Notes under the pieces: model-generated
Told to the model about the DNA's origin: nothing
The model's database searches: none
What the model saw: the letters and a program-made list of their open reading frames with translations, nothing else
Translations under genes and position numbers: made by a program
Shown here: in pieces, positions 37,206 to 46,686 of the stretch
How the letters are laid out: every line of letters begins with the position of its first letter
How positions within the stretch are numbered: the first letter of the stretch is position 1
NCBI RefSeq assembly: GCF_014898095.1
Contig: NZ_CP062946.1
Span: forward strand, 1,860,001 to 1,924,000
Direction of reading: 5' to 3'
Length of the DNA stretch: 64,000 bases
Origin: Thalassotalea sp. LPB0316
GTDB taxonomy: Bacteria; Pseudomonadota; Gammaproteobacteria; Enterobacterales; Alteromonadaceae

Positions 37206-38693
37206 TTACTTAGTACGCTCTTCTTGCATACCTTCGTGAGTACCCGTAACTGCCATTTCTTCTTCTAAACGGCCGTCCAAATCTTGTGGGTGTGAATCTT
37301 CAGCGCCGTGCATCCAGTCAACTAGCTTGTCGCTCATTAACCATAAAATGATACCTGCGATAAACGCCATAATTGCTACACCACCAAATGTTGATAGTGG
37401 GCCTGCTTCACCTACTAACTTGCCGATTTCAGCCGCTGCTTTGTTACCTAAACCTGAGAATAGGAACCAAACACCCATCAGTAATGAAGAGTATTTCAAT
37501 GGTGCTAGCTTAGATACCATAGATAAACCGATTGGCGATAAACATAATTCACCCATCGTATGGAAAATATAGGCCATTACTAACCAAATGACGTGTGCTT
37601 TAAGGTTAGGATCGTCACCGATTTGAAGTGCCGCACCAACCATAGACACGAAGCCTAGGCCCAAGAAGAACATACCTAAGGCAAACTTCTTCGGCGAATT
37701 AGGCTCAGCCTCACCCATACGTAACCAAAGCGCAGCAAACATTGGCGCCATGATAATAATAAATAATGGGTTTACTGATTGTAACCAAGATGCCGGCATT
37801 TCCCAGCCAAAGAACACTAAGTCAGTTTTGTACTTAGCGAATAAGTTCATTGAACCCGCCGCTTGTTCAAAACCAGCCCAGAATACAATCGTGAAGAACG
37901 ACATAATTAAAATAACTTTAACGCGGTCGCGCTCTTCTGGCGTTAGCGGCTTATTAGAAGCAATTTCGTCACCAGACTGTTGCTTGGCAGAAGGCTCAAC
38001 ACCGATGTCACCTAAGTATTTGTTTGACATCGCAAGTTGTAAAATAACACCTGCTAGCATACCAACACCTGCGGCTAAGAAACCGTATTGGTAATCAACT
38101 TTCTCACCAATGGTACCAACAACCATGTAGCCCAAGATTGAACCTAAGTTGATACCCATGTAGAAGATGGTAAATGCCGCATCACGACGTTTGTCACCGT
38201 CTTCGTATAAGTCACCAACCATCGTTGAAATGTTTGGCTTGAAGAAACCGTTACCCACAATCATTAGGCCTAAACCTAACCATAAGAAAGTAACTTCTAG
38301 GCCTTTGATCATGTCATGCGGTGTACCTAGGGCAAATTGACCTAGCATCATTAATACACCACCAACGATAATTGATTTACGCTGGCCCCAGTAGTTGTCA
38401 GCTACCCAACCACCAATGACTGGTGTGATATAAACTAACATTGCATAAGTACCTAAAATACCTAATGCGTTTGATTGTAGTGCTTTTGAGTAATCGTCAG
38501 CAGCAGTTGGTGACGTAGGGTCAATACCGAAGTACGACATATCCCAACCAAAATTGCTTGCAAAGGCTACTAAGTAAAGAACGAAAATACCACGCATACC
38601 GTAGTAACTCATACGTTCCCACATTTCAGTACCAAATAAGAGGAAGAGTCCTTTCGGGTGACCAAGCATGGTTCCCGTCGCAGGTTTATTCAT
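37206..38693 (-). CDS. POT-family proton-coupled peptide transporter
   Basis: A 495-residue membrane protein with about 14 hydrophobic helices. The POT signature GTEMWERMSYYGMRGIFVLY (about 22-41) contains the ExxER-type proton motif, and FYMGINLGSILGYMVVG is the second family signature. It imports di- and tripeptides with protons. The start follows GGAAAGGATAATTAC. The C-terminal tail is acidic. A divergent gap of about 280 bp separates it from the tviB-like gene. Confidence 0.93.
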   Translation of the reverse strand: MNKPATGTMLGHPKGLFLLFGTEMWERMSYYGMRGIFVLYLVAFASNFGWDMSYFGIDPTSPTAADDYSKALQSNALGILGTYAMLVYITPVIGGWVADNYWGQRKSIIVGGVLMMLGQFALGTPHDMIKGLEVTFLWLGLGLMIVGNGFFKPNISTMVGDLYEDGDKRRDAAFTIFYMGINLGSILGYMVVGTIGEKVDYQYGFLAAGVGMLAGVILQLAMSNKYLGDIGVEPSAKQQSGDEIASNKPLTPEERDRVKVILIMSFFTIVFWAGFEQAAGSMNLFAKYKTDLVFFGWEMPASWLQSVNPLFIIIMAPMFAALWLRMGEAEPNSPKKFALGMFFLGLGFVSMVGAALQIGDDPNLKAHVIWLVMAYIFHTMGELCLSPIGLSMVSKLAPLKYSSLLMGVWFLFSGLGNKAAAEIGKLVGEAGPLSTFGGVAIMAFIAGIILWLMSDKLVDWMHGAEDSHPQDLDGRLEEEMAVTGTHEGMQEERTK

Positions 38694-38977
38694 GTAATTA
38701 TCCTTTCCAGTATTCTTGAAAATTGTAGTTAAATTTTTTTTACCACCCGTGTTATACCTGCGCCATTAGGTAAAGGCAAGCTAATTGCGGTTAGGATATG
38801 TAATTGCGCGCCCAAGTGCGTGTAAATTAATCAGTGCATTTTACTTAAATTGAATTATTTTTGAGCAACGAAAGAAATAGCACAGGTTTAAGTGGTTAAT
38901 ATGTTGCAAAACTGTAATTTAGACGGTTAAATAGTGACATTATTTAAATATTATCACCTAATTGGAACTTCATTAGC

Positions 38978-40258
38978 ATGCACGCTTCGTTAACAAATTT
39001 AAAAATAGGTATTATTGGCTTAGGCTACGTTGGTTTGCCACTTGCAGTTGAATTTGGAAAGAAATATAAAACACTAGGCTTTGACATCAATCAAAAAAGG
39101 GTTGAAGAACTTAAAGCCGGTGAGGACTTCACCCTTGAAGTTTCGAAAGAAGAACTCGCAGATTCTCCGTTAATTGAATATTCATGTAATGTTGACGACT
39201 TAAAGTCGTGTAATTTTTATATCGTTACTGTGCCAACACCAATTGATGAATATAAGCAGCCTGATTTAACACCGCTGATTAAAGCAAGCCAAATGTTAGG
39301 TAGTGTGGTTTCACAAGGTGATATTATCGTTTACGAGTCAACGGTTTACCCAGGTGCAACAGAAGAAGCTTGTTTACCAGAAGTTGAAAAAGTATCTGGC
39401 TTAACGTTTAACCAAGACTTTTTTGCAGGTTACAGCCCTGAACGAATTAACCCAGGTGATAAAGAGCACAGAGTAACGAATATTTTAAAAGTAACCTCTG
39501 GCTCAAATGAAGAAATCGCTGAATTTATTGACTCAGTGTATGCGTCAATTATTACAGCAGGTACCTACAAAGCCTCATCAATTAAGGTAGCAGAGGCTGC
39601 CAAAGTCATTGAAAATACCCAACGTGATTTAAATATTGCACTCGTTAACGAATTAGCCGTAATTTTCAATAAACTGGGTATAGATACCGAAGAAGTATTA
39701 AAAGCGGCAGGTACTAAATGGAATTTCTTGCCATTCCGCCCTGGCTTAGTTGGTGGCCACTGTATTGGTGTTGACCCATACTATTTAACCCATAAAGCGC
39801 AAGCCATTGGTTACAACCCTGAAGTTATTTTAGCGGGTCGCCGTATCAATGACGCCATGGGCGAATATGTGGTATCGCAGCTCACCAAAGCGATGATCAA
39901 GAAAAAGATTCAGGTAAACGACGCCAACGTACTGGTTATGGGATTAACCTTTAAAGAAAACTGCCCTGATGTTCGCAACACTAAAGTTGTGGATATTTTA
40001 ACTGAACTTGCCGATTACGATATCAATGCTCACGTTTACGATCCTTGGGTAAACCCAGAAGAGGCGATGCATGAGTATGGTGTATCACTTATTGAAAAGC
40101 CTGAAGTAAATAAGTACGACGCAGTGATTTTTGCCGTTGCTCATAACGAATTTAAAGCAATGACTATTGAAGAAATCAAAGCATTGATGAAACCACAACA
40201 TGTTATTTATGATTTGAAATACATGTTAGATCAAAGCGCGGCTGATATTCGGTTGTAA
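38978..40258 (+). CDS. tviB: UDP-N-acetylhexosamine 6-dehydrogenase (TviB/WbpO-like)
   Basis: A 426-residue UDP-glucose/GDP-mannose dehydrogenase family enzyme. An N-terminal Rossmann fold ([20 protein letters not shown]), the central [20 protein letters not shown], the catalytic Cys in [17 protein letters not shown] and the C-terminal [18 protein letters not shown] are visible. It oxidises UDP-GlcNAc or UDP-GalNAc to the uronic acid. Its partner epimerase (wbpP-like) follows after a repeat block. Together they point to UDP-GalNAcA for a surface polysaccharide. Confidence 0.9.
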   Translation: MHASLTNLKIGIIGLGYVGLPLAVEFGKKYKTLGFDINQKRVEELKAGEDFTLEVSKEELADSPLIEYSCNVDDLKSCNFYIVTVPTPIDEYKQPDLTPLIKASQMLGSVVSQGDIIVYESTVYPGATEEACLPEVEKVSGLTFNQDFFAGYSPERINPGDKEHRVTNILKVTSGSNEEIAEFIDSVYASIITAGTYKASSIKVAEAAKVIENTQRDLNIALVNELAVIFNKLGIDTEEVLKAAGTKWNFLPFRPGLVGGHCIGVDPYYLTHKAQAIGYNPEVILAGRRINDAMGEYVVSQLTKAMIKKKIQVNDANVLVMGLTFKENCPDVRNTKVVDILTELADYDINAHVYDPWVNPEEAMHEYGVSLIEKPEVNKYDAVIFAVAHNEFKAMTIEEIKALMKPQHVIYDLKYMLDQSAADIRL

Positions 40259-40265
40259 ACTCTGA

Positions 40266-40615
40266 ATCTATTGTCATTCCCGCGAATGCCTACATGGATG
40301 TAGGTAAGTAGAATAATGCAGGAGCAATTATCGAGGCGGGAATCTCTGAACCCTTATCGTCATTGCCGCGCAGGCGGGAATCTCTGACCCCTTGTCGTCA
40401 TTGCCGCGCAGGCGGTAATCTCCTCTTTCACAATATAAAGATACCCGACTACTAGGGTATGACTCGTAACATCATTACCACGTATTCATCCACGACTGTC
40501 ATTACCGCGAAGGCGGTAATCTCCTCTTTCACAATATAAAGATACCCGACTACTCGGGTATGACTCACTTATCAGCGCACAAAGATACCCGACTACTCAG
40601 GTGCGGCTCGTAACG
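40266..40615. repeat. palindromic repeat block inside the polysaccharide locus
   Basis: A composite hairpin C (about 40272-40350) whose outer arms are attcccgc/gcgggaat, then B hairpins (about 40360-40385, 40396-40420 and 40500-40522) and A hairpins (about 40438-40462, 40538-40562 and 40583). It splits tviB from wbpP. No gene is seen here. Confidence 0.85.
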
Positions 40616-40735
40616 TTAGTTCAACAAAATGTTAATACGGTCATTGACCTAAGCAAATCCTAGCCATTAAACTAATAAACACCGTATGGATATCAAGTCC
40701 AATTGTCTGACAATTATTTAACCGAAGCATTTACA

Positions 40736-41761
40736 ATGACCCGTTACCAAGAAGTAAAACAACAACTTTTATCGACTCAATATACATGGCTTGTTACAGG
40801 CTGCGCTGGCTTTATCGGCTCAAATTTACTTGAACATTTATTAAAGCTAAATCAAAAGGTTATCGGGCTTGATAACTTCGCTACAGGGTATCAAAAAAAC
40901 CTTGACGAAGTGCAAGGTGAAGTCACTGGCGAGCAATGGAATAACTTCACCTTTTATCAAGGTGATATTCGCAACTACGATGATTGTGTTAAAGCCATCG
41001 CAGGCGTTGATTTTATTTTACATCAAGCGGCTTTGGGTAGTGTGCCGCGTTCAATCGCTGATCCCATTACCTCAAACAGTGCTAACGTTACAGGCTTTTT
41101 AAATATGTTAACGGCCGCGAAAGAAGCACAAGTTAAAACCTTTGTTTATGCGGCTTCTAGCTCTACTTATGGCGATCATCCTGCGCTGCCCAAAGTAGAA
41201 GAAAACATTGGTAAACCATTATCACCCTATGCGGTAACAAAATACGTTAACGAATTATACGCCGATGTGTTTGCTAAAACCTATGGTATGAAATCAGTTG
41301 GTTTACGTTACTTTAATGTCTTTGGTAAACGACAAGATCCAGACGGCGCTTACGCTGCAGTAATTCCTAAGTGGACAGCTGCAATGATCAAAAATGAAGA
41401 TTTATTCATTAACGGAGACGGTGAAACGAGCCGAGATTTTTGCTTTATTGAAAATGCAGTACAAGCCAATATTTTAGCTGCAATGGCCGATGAAGATGCC
41501 AAAAACAACGTTTTCAATGTTGCAGTAGGTGACAGAACAACCTTAAATACGTTGTTTTCAAGTATTCAATCAGCCCTTGCTGAAAATGTTATTGAATATA
41601 GTAAAGAAGCTATTTATCGCGACTTTAGAGCTGGTGATGTTAGACACTCACAAGCCGATATCTCAAAGATAAACTCATTACTCGGTTATGAACCTGAATA
41701 CCGAATCCTTGATGGTATCTCTAAAGCTATGCCTTGGTATGTCAACTCGTTAAACAACTAA
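40736..41761 (+). CDS. wbpP: UDP-N-acetylglucosamine 4-epimerase (WbpP/TviC-like)
   Basis: A 341-residue extended short-chain dehydrogenase. The NAD-binding [17 protein letters not shown], substrate/active-site [20 protein letters not shown] and [13 protein letters not shown] with catalytic Tyr/Lys are visible. The sequence follows Pseudomonas WbpP very closely as I recall it. It epimerises UDP-GlcNAc(A) to UDP-GalNAc(A). ATG 40736 ([11 protein letters not shown]) matches family starts; the TTG 33 bp earlier is less likely. Confidence 0.92.
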   Translation: MTRYQEVKQQLLSTQYTWLVTGCAGFIGSNLLEHLLKLNQKVIGLDNFATGYQKNLDEVQGEVTGEQWNNFTFYQGDIRNYDDCVKAIAGVDFILHQAALGSVPRSIADPITSNSANVTGFLNMLTAAKEAQVKTFVYAASSSTYGDHPALPKVEENIGKPLSPYAVTKYVNELYADVFAKTYGMKSVGLRYFNVFGKRQDPDGAYAAVIPKWTAAMIKNEDLFINGDGETSRDFCFIENAVQANILAAMADEDAKNNVFNVAVGDRTTLNTLFSSIQSALAENVIEYSKEAIYRDFRAGDVRHSQADISKINSLLGYEPEYRILDGISKAMPWYVNSLNN

Positions 41762-41818
41762 ACAAGAGTTCTCTGTAATAATAATGTAATTTAATTACGC
41801 TTTTTTTCGTACAAACTG

Positions 41819-41856
41819 TTCATTTGGTTATAAAAACGGGCTATAATAAGGCCCGT
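41819..41856 (+). promoter_or_regulatory. promoter of the capsule operon with overlapping inverted repeat
   Basis: TTCATT (41819-41824), 17 bp, TATAAT (41842-41847). The inverted repeat ACGGGC (41836-41841) / GCCCGT (41851-41856) brackets the -10 box exactly, so a repressor could compete with polymerase there. No RfaH-type ops element (GCGGTAGC) was seen nearby. Confidence 0.5.
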
Positions 41857-41910
41857 TAACCTATACAACTGATATTTTATCACTAAAGCATGCTCAAAGG
41901 AGTTGAAGTA

Positions 41911-41991
41911 ATGGCTTTAAAAATAACTGATTATTTTTCTGCTCAAGATACATCTCAGGTTGTTATTTTCCCAAGTTTATTTTGTATTTAA
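41911..41991 (+). CDS. 26-residue small ORF leading the capsule operon
   Basis: ATG 41911 to TAA 41991 encodes MALKITDYFSAQDTSQVVIF then PSLFCI. A strong Shine-Dalgarno AAAGGAG stands 8-14 bp before the ATG, and it sits between the operon promoter and wecA, whose start is 12 bp after this stop. It may be a translated leader or a coupling peptide for wecA. I recognise no homologue. Confidence 0.5.
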   Translation: MALKITDYFSAQDTSQVVIFPSLFCI

Positions 41992-42003
41992 GGTGTAGTT
42001 AAG

Positions 42004-43068
42004 ATGGAGCTTAATCAGCTTTTACCAATAGTCTTTACCTCTTTTATCTGTGCCCTTTTGTCGATCAAAATTATGGAGCCTCTGGCTGAAGGCTTTGGCT
42101 TAGTTGATAAACCGTGTTCGCGCAAAAAACACAGTGGTCATATTCCCCTTATCGGTGGTCTTTCAATTTATGTTGCCGTACTTGTTTGTAGCTCTGTTTG
42201 GTTACAAGAATCTAGAACACTTCAACTTTATTTAATCGCCTCTACGCTCACCGTTTTTATCGGCATGATTGATGATAAATACGATCTAAGCGTTAGAGTG
42301 CGTATTTTTGGTCAAGTGATCATCGCTAGTATTATTGTTAACGGGGCAGGGGTGAATATATCTCAGCTCGGGAATTTATTTGGTTGGGGTGATATTGAAC
42401 TTGGTGTACTTGGTATTTTATTTACCTACCTAGCCGTTATGGTATTAATGAACGCCTTTAACATGATCGACGGCATAGATGGCTTATTAGGGATGTTATC
42501 GCTTAATACGTTTTTAGCTATTGCTATATTGTTTTATTTAAATGGGCAATATCAAAACGTTACTTTCCCTCTTATTGTTTGTGTTGCTCTATTACCGTAT
42601 TTAGCGTTTAACATGAAATTGTTAAAACACAAAGCCAATAAAATATACATGGGCGATGCTGGCAGCATGTTTATAGGCCTTACCATTATCGTTTTATTAT
42701 CTTTAGGAACACAAGAGCCAGGCGCAGCATTTCACCCTGTTACAGCATTATGGATAGTCGCAGTACCGCTTATGGATATGCTAGCGATTATCATTCGTCG
42801 CGTTAAAAAAGGTAACTCACCCTTTAAACCTGATAGAGATCATTTACACCATATTTTATTAAAAGCCGGGTTATCATCAACCCAAGCGCTCGTTACTATT
42901 ACGCTAATCTCAGTTGTATTTTGTATTATTGGCATACTCGGCCAGGTAAATCAGTGGCCAGAGTCAGTTATGTTGTGGGCTTTCATTTTTCTCTTCATCG
43001 TTTATAGTAGAGTGTTGAAGTTTGTCAGCCCTAAAGTTAATAAGCGCCGAGTTAATCTGAAAAAATAA
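42004..43068 (+). CDS. wecA: Undecaprenyl-phosphate N-acetylglucosaminyl 1-phosphate transferase (WecA-like)
   Basis: A 354-residue polyprenyl-phosphate sugar-phosphate transferase with about eleven membrane helices. Key family motifs are KKHSGHIPLIGGL, MIDDKYDLSVRVR (Asp-Asp), NAFNMIDGIDGLLGM, YMGDAGSMFIGL and the cytosolic HLHHILLKAG. It attaches GlcNAc-1-P to undecaprenyl phosphate and begins a lipid-linked glycan. A 26-residue leader ORF precedes it; a lipoprotein gene follows 2 bp downstream. Confidence 0.92.
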   Translation: MELNQLLPIVFTSFICALLSIKIMEPLAEGFGLVDKPCSRKKHSGHIPLIGGLSIYVAVLVCSSVWLQESRTLQLYLIASTLTVFIGMIDDKYDLSVRVRIFGQVIIASIIVNGAGVNISQLGNLFGWGDIELGVLGILFTYLAVMVLMNAFNMIDGIDGLLGMLSLNTFLAIAILFYLNGQYQNVTFPLIVCVALLPYLAFNMKLLKHKANKIYMGDAGSMFIGLTIIVLLSLGTQEPGAAFHPVTALWIVAVPLMDMLAIIIRRVKKGNSPFKPDRDHLHHILLKAGLSSTQALVTITLISVVFCIIGILGQVNQWPESVMLWAFIFLFIVYSRVLKFVSPKVNKRRVNLKK

Positions 43069-43070
43069 TA

Positions 43071-43457
43071 ATGAGCAAAATTAAATTTTTATCGACTATT
43101 TGTACGGCTATTTTAATCAGTGCCTGTTCAAGTAAACCTCCGGTAGTATATTCATCACAACCTTTAGTCTCCGAAATCAAGACAGAGCCTAATGTTATCT
43201 CAAAACAACAAGCTTCAGTGCTAGATGGCTTAAACATAGGTGATTCGCGAACAGTTAATAATTACAGTTTTGTGGTAGAAGCTAAGTATTTATCGGCCTT
43301 AGGTGAAGAGTGCATGAGGTTGAGTATCAATCACTCGAACGTCAATAAACGCATCGTATGTAAAGCGCCGCTTGATGGTTGGAAGTTAGTGCCTCATATT
43401 GTGGTTGAGCAGTCACCTAGCGTTTTATTCGAAACGGAGGCTCAATATGCGCAATAA
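43071..43457 (+). CDS. Small lipoprotein of the polysaccharide export operon
   Basis: A 128-residue protein. A signal peptide ends in a lipobox ISAC (about residues 16-19), then a short linker and a beta-rich domain with two Cys (EECMRLSINH and KRIVCKAPLDGW). It overlaps the export-protein gene by 11 bp and lies between wecA and it, so it may be an outer-membrane partner of the exporter. I do not recognise a named family. It is not a KpsD or Wza by length. Confidence 0.7.
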   Translation: MSKIKFLSTICTAILISACSSKPPVVYSSQPLVSEIKTEPNVISKQQASVLDGLNIGDSRTVNNYSFVVEAKYLSALGEECMRLSINHSNVNKRIVCKAPLDGWKLVPHIVVEQSPSVLFETEAQYAQ

Positions 43458-45252
43458 AGCTTACTTGTTTATTCTCTCAACATTGTTTTGTGGCGCTGTA
43501 AATGGCCAAAGCGTTGAAGAGCTGCTTCAACTGCAGGAACAGCAAAAAGCAAATGAACAGGCTGGAAGACAAATTAATGTACCTCAGTCTCAAATATTTG
43601 CTAATGCCGATGCCAATGTCATAGGTAGTCAACAAGCTAGTGGCTTGCCTTCACAAGGGCAGTACAATTTGCAAGCAAGACAAGGCATTTTATTACCGGG
43701 TGAAGCGGATATTCGCCAACTACTTCCTCAGATTGACGACGAATTGTCTCCTCCTTATGGTGCTAATATTTTTGCCGGCGGTTATGAAACGGAGCGCAGC
43801 GATGGCTTGAACGACAATTACCTCATTGCTGCGGGCGATAAAATAAATATCTGGATGTGGGGGGCGGTTAGTTTCTCAAATGTGGTAACCGTTGATAATC
43901 AGGGCAATATATTTATCCCCAATATTGGCCCTGTTAATGTACTCAATGTACCGGCAAGCCAAGTTAATGCCTTAGTTACCTCAAAAATTAAATCGGTTTA
44001 TAAGAAAAACGTACAAGTTTACGTTAACTTACTTACTGCAACACCTGTTTCGGTGTTTATTGCTGGCTCAGTCATAAGACCTGGTCAGTATGCAGGCATG
44101 GCTTCCGACAGTATTCTTTACTATTTAAAACGCGCTGGCGGTATTGACTCAGATCGCGGCAGTTACCGTGAAATCAATGTGATCAGAAACGGTGAAACAA
44201 TCCATAGTGTTGATTTATACGATTTTGTAAAAAATGGCCGACTAGCTAACATCAGTTTTAAAGATCAAGACGTGATTTTTGTCTCTGAACAAAAGGCGGT
44301 GATCAGCGTGTCGGGTAAAGTTCGCAACCCGTTTAGGTTCGAATTTGGTGATAACACTATCACCGGTGAGCAACTCATCGACTACGCTAAGCCACTCACT
44401 ATAACGAGTCACGTAGCGGTAATGGGTAAACGCAACAACGAGCCATTTTCAATATATTTACCATTAGCTGATTTTACTAATTACCAATTAGCAGATGGCG
44501 ACAAACTATTTTTTAACGATGATCTACACGCTCAAATTTACGACATTGAAATTATGGGCAGTTATTTAGGGCCATCATATTTTGCCGTTAATAAATCAAC
44601 AAAACTTCACGATTTGCTGAGCCATGTAGAAATAGATGAAGCATTAGCTGATTTTGAAAACATTTATATCTTGCGTGAAAGCGTAAAGCTAGAGCAAAAA
44701 GAAATCTTAGATAAGTCGCTTGATAGACTAGAGCGTTCAGTATTTTTCGCACCAACAGGATCAACAGGTGAAGCAAGTATCCGCACCCAAGAAGCGCGAC
44801 TAGTTTCAGAGTTTGTTGAGCGCGCGCGTGAAGTTGAGCCACTAGGGCGGGTAGTTGTTGCCGACAATGGCAAAATCGCCAATATCGCACTTGAGCAGGG
44901 CGATAAAATCGTTATTCCGGCAAAAACAGACTTAATTCAAATCGGTGGTGAAGTATTAATGCCACAAGCGGTAGTTTACAACGCACAAGCAACGTTAGAA
45001 GATTATATTGCCTGGGCAGGTGGCTATTCAGATAGAGCCGATTATGAAAAGCTGGTTGTTATTCACGCCAATGGTTTGTCAGAGTTTATCGACTTAGAAA
45101 GCAACTGGTATGGCTCTTCAGGAGAAACAAAACTGGTTGCTGGTGATAAAATTCTCGTACTACCGAAAATAGAAACCAAAACCATGCAAACGGTTAAAGA
45201 CATCACTCAGATATTATACCAAATTGCAGTAACGGCAAACGCGATTAACTAA
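43447..45252 (+). CDS. Polysaccharide export protein with SLBB domains (KpsD/Wza-type)
   Basis: A 601-residue exported protein. Signal peptide MRNKAYLFILSTLFCGAVNG, a Gln-rich helical lead, then a Poly_export domain (about 125-210, YLIAAGDKINIWMWGAVSFS and VDNQGNIFIPNIGPV) and repeated SLBB-like domains (VFIAGSVIRPGQYAGM, ISVSGKVRNPFRFEFG, IQIGGEVLMPQAVVYN). It would form the periplasmic/outer-membrane conduit of an ABC-dependent capsule. ATG 43447 follows GGAGG. It directly precedes kpsM/kpsT-like genes, which argues for KpsD rather than Wza function. Confidence 0.85.
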   Translation: MRNKAYLFILSTLFCGAVNGQSVEELLQLQEQQKANEQAGRQINVPQSQIFANADANVIGSQQASGLPSQGQYNLQARQGILLPGEADIRQLLPQIDDELSPPYGANIFAGGYETERSDGLNDNYLIAAGDKINIWMWGAVSFSNVVTVDNQGNIFIPNIGPVNVLNVPASQVNALVTSKIKSVYKKNVQVYVNLLTATPVSVFIAGSVIRPGQYAGMASDSILYYLKRAGGIDSDRGSYREINVIRNGETIHSVDLYDFVKNGRLANISFKDQDVIFVSEQKAVISVSGKVRNPFRFEFGDNTITGEQLIDYAKPLTITSHVAVMGKRNNEPFSIYLPLADFTNYQLADGDKLFFNDDLHAQIYDIEIMGSYLGPSYFAVNKSTKLHDLLSHVEIDEALADFENIYILRESVKLEQKEILDKSLDRLERSVFFAPTGSTGEASIRTQEARLVSEFVERAREVEPLGRVVVADNGKIANIALEQGDKIVIPAKTDLIQIGGEVLMPQAVVYNAQATLEDYIAWAGGYSDRADYEKLVVIHANGLSEFIDLESNWYGSSGETKLVAGDKILVLPKIETKTMQTVKDITQILYQIAVTANAIN

Positions 45253-46037
45253 TGGCTTCGGTTCAGCGCAGAAATAACTTCCAAATATGGTGTGATGTTG
45301 TTTTCGCTTTATTTGTTCGAGAAATAAAAAGTCAATTTAATGACAAAGTGGGTATTAGTTGGGCGGTGATAAACCCATTAATATTTATTTTCTTTTTATC
45401 TTACTTTCGAAGCTTAATTAGTGGAAATATTACCCATTACATGCCAACACTGGTGTTTATGATTTATGGCATGTTAATGGTGAGGATGTTCTTATCAGTT
45501 TTTGATAGTACAGCAAGTGCAATAAATAAAAATAAGGCTCTATTTGCGTTTAGACAAGTCCAACCTATCAGCACTATTATTGCAACAGCTGTTTTTGAAC
45601 TGTTAACAATCGTCTTTGTTGTAATCGTCTTAATGTTAATATTGTACTTATTAAATATTGGTATTCACATATCAGATCCGATAACTATTTTGCTCTGTAT
45701 AGTAAATGTATGGTTGTTAGCAGTAGGTTTAGGTTTGGCTTTTGCTGTAGCAAGAGCCTTTGTTCCTGAAATAGAAAAGTTGAGAGCATTAATTCAACGA
45801 CCGTTATTCTTTATGTCAGGTATTTTCTTTAGCTTAAAAGACATCCCCAAAGAATATTGGTATATCTTTGATTGGAATCCAATTTTACATGCGGTTGAAT
45901 TATCTCGTGATGCCGCATATCCGATGTTTAATGCACAAGGTGTTTCTCTGAGTTATATGTACTTATGTACGCTCGTCTTAGTAGCTTTTTCACTGTTTGC
46001 CTACCAAGCCTGCTGGAAAAGGGTGCTAAGTAGATGA
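45252..46037 (+). CDS. kpsM: Capsule ABC transporter permease (KpsM-like)
   Basis: A 261-residue ABC-2 type membrane subunit with six hydrophobic helices. It begins with a basic cytosolic helix (FALFVREIKSQFNDKVGISW), and the C-terminal part has PLFFMSGIFFSLKDIPKEYW and NPILHAVELSRDA, typical of polysaccharide permeases. It moves lipid-linked polysaccharide across the inner membrane. Its start overlaps the previous stop by one base and its end overlaps kpsT by 4 bp. Confidence 0.9.
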   Translation: MASVQRRNNFQIWCDVVFALFVREIKSQFNDKVGISWAVINPLIFIFFLSYFRSLISGNITHYMPTLVFMIYGMLMVRMFLSVFDSTASAINKNKALFAFRQVQPISTIIATAVFELLTIVFVVIVLMLILYLLNIGIHISDPITILLCIVNVWLLAVGLGLAFAVARAFVPEIEKLRALIQRPLFFMSGIFFSLKDIPKEYWYIFDWNPILHAVELSRDAAYPMFNAQGVSLSYMYLCTLVLVAFSLFAYQACWKRVLSR

Positions 46038-46684
46038 TTAGGTTGAATAATATTACTAAATATTACCCTTCTAAACTCGGTAATCAGTATGTATTTGAAA
46101 ACCTTTCTTTTGATATACCATCTAAAAGAAATATCGCTATTCTTGGTAAAAACGGAGCCGGTAAGTCGACACTTTTTCGTCTCATCGCTGGCAGTGAATA
46201 TCCAGAAAAGGGCAACATTATTTCAGAAGTTAGTATTTCATGGCCTGTAGCTTTAGCTACTGGTATTCATCCTGAAATGACAGGTAGAGAAAACACGCGG
46301 TTTATTGGGCGTGTTAATGGTGTTAAAGAACTGGCACGCTATGAGCGCAAAGTAGAGTTGTTCTCAGAGCTCGGTATTAAGTTTAACTTACCGGTAAAGA
46401 GTTACTCGAGTGGGATGCGTTCTCGTTTAGCGTTTGCTTGCTGTATGGCTATTGATTTTGATATCTACTTAATTGATGAGGTCACTTCCGTTGGTGACCC
46501 TAAGTTTAAAAGAAAAGCCAAACAAGCACTCACGGAAAAGAGCCAAAGTGCTAATGTGATTATGGTGAGCCATGATATGATAGAAATTCGAGAGTTTTGC
46601 GACAGTGCGATTATTCTGGATAATGGCCAACTTAGCTATATCGATGACATTGAAGAAGCGATTAAAGTTTACCAAGAATTATAA
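46034..46684 (+). CDS. kpsT: Capsule ABC transporter ATPase (KpsT-like)
   Basis: A 216-residue ABC ATPase. Walker A ILGKNGAGKSTLFRLIAG, the signature YSSGMRSRLAFACCMA, Walker B FDIYLIDEV and the switch His in IMVSHDM are visible. It matches short KpsT/CtrD-type ATPases without the C-terminal carbohydrate-binding domain of Wzt. It pairs with the adjacent permease. Confidence 0.92.
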   Translation: MIRLNNITKYYPSKLGNQYVFENLSFDIPSKRNIAILGKNGAGKSTLFRLIAGSEYPEKGNIISEVSISWPVALATGIHPEMTGRENTRFIGRVNGVKELARYERKVELFSELGIKFNLPVKSYSSGMRSRLAFACCMAIDFDIYLIDEVTSVGDPKFKRKAKQALTEKSQSANVIMVSHDMIEIREFCDSAIILDNGQLSYIDDIEEAIKVYQEL

Positions 46685-46686
46685 AA

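Noticed and set aside
41762..41910. RfaH/ops (JUMPstart) element before the capsule operon
   Set aside because: No GCGGTAGC-like core was found in the leader on the coding strand.
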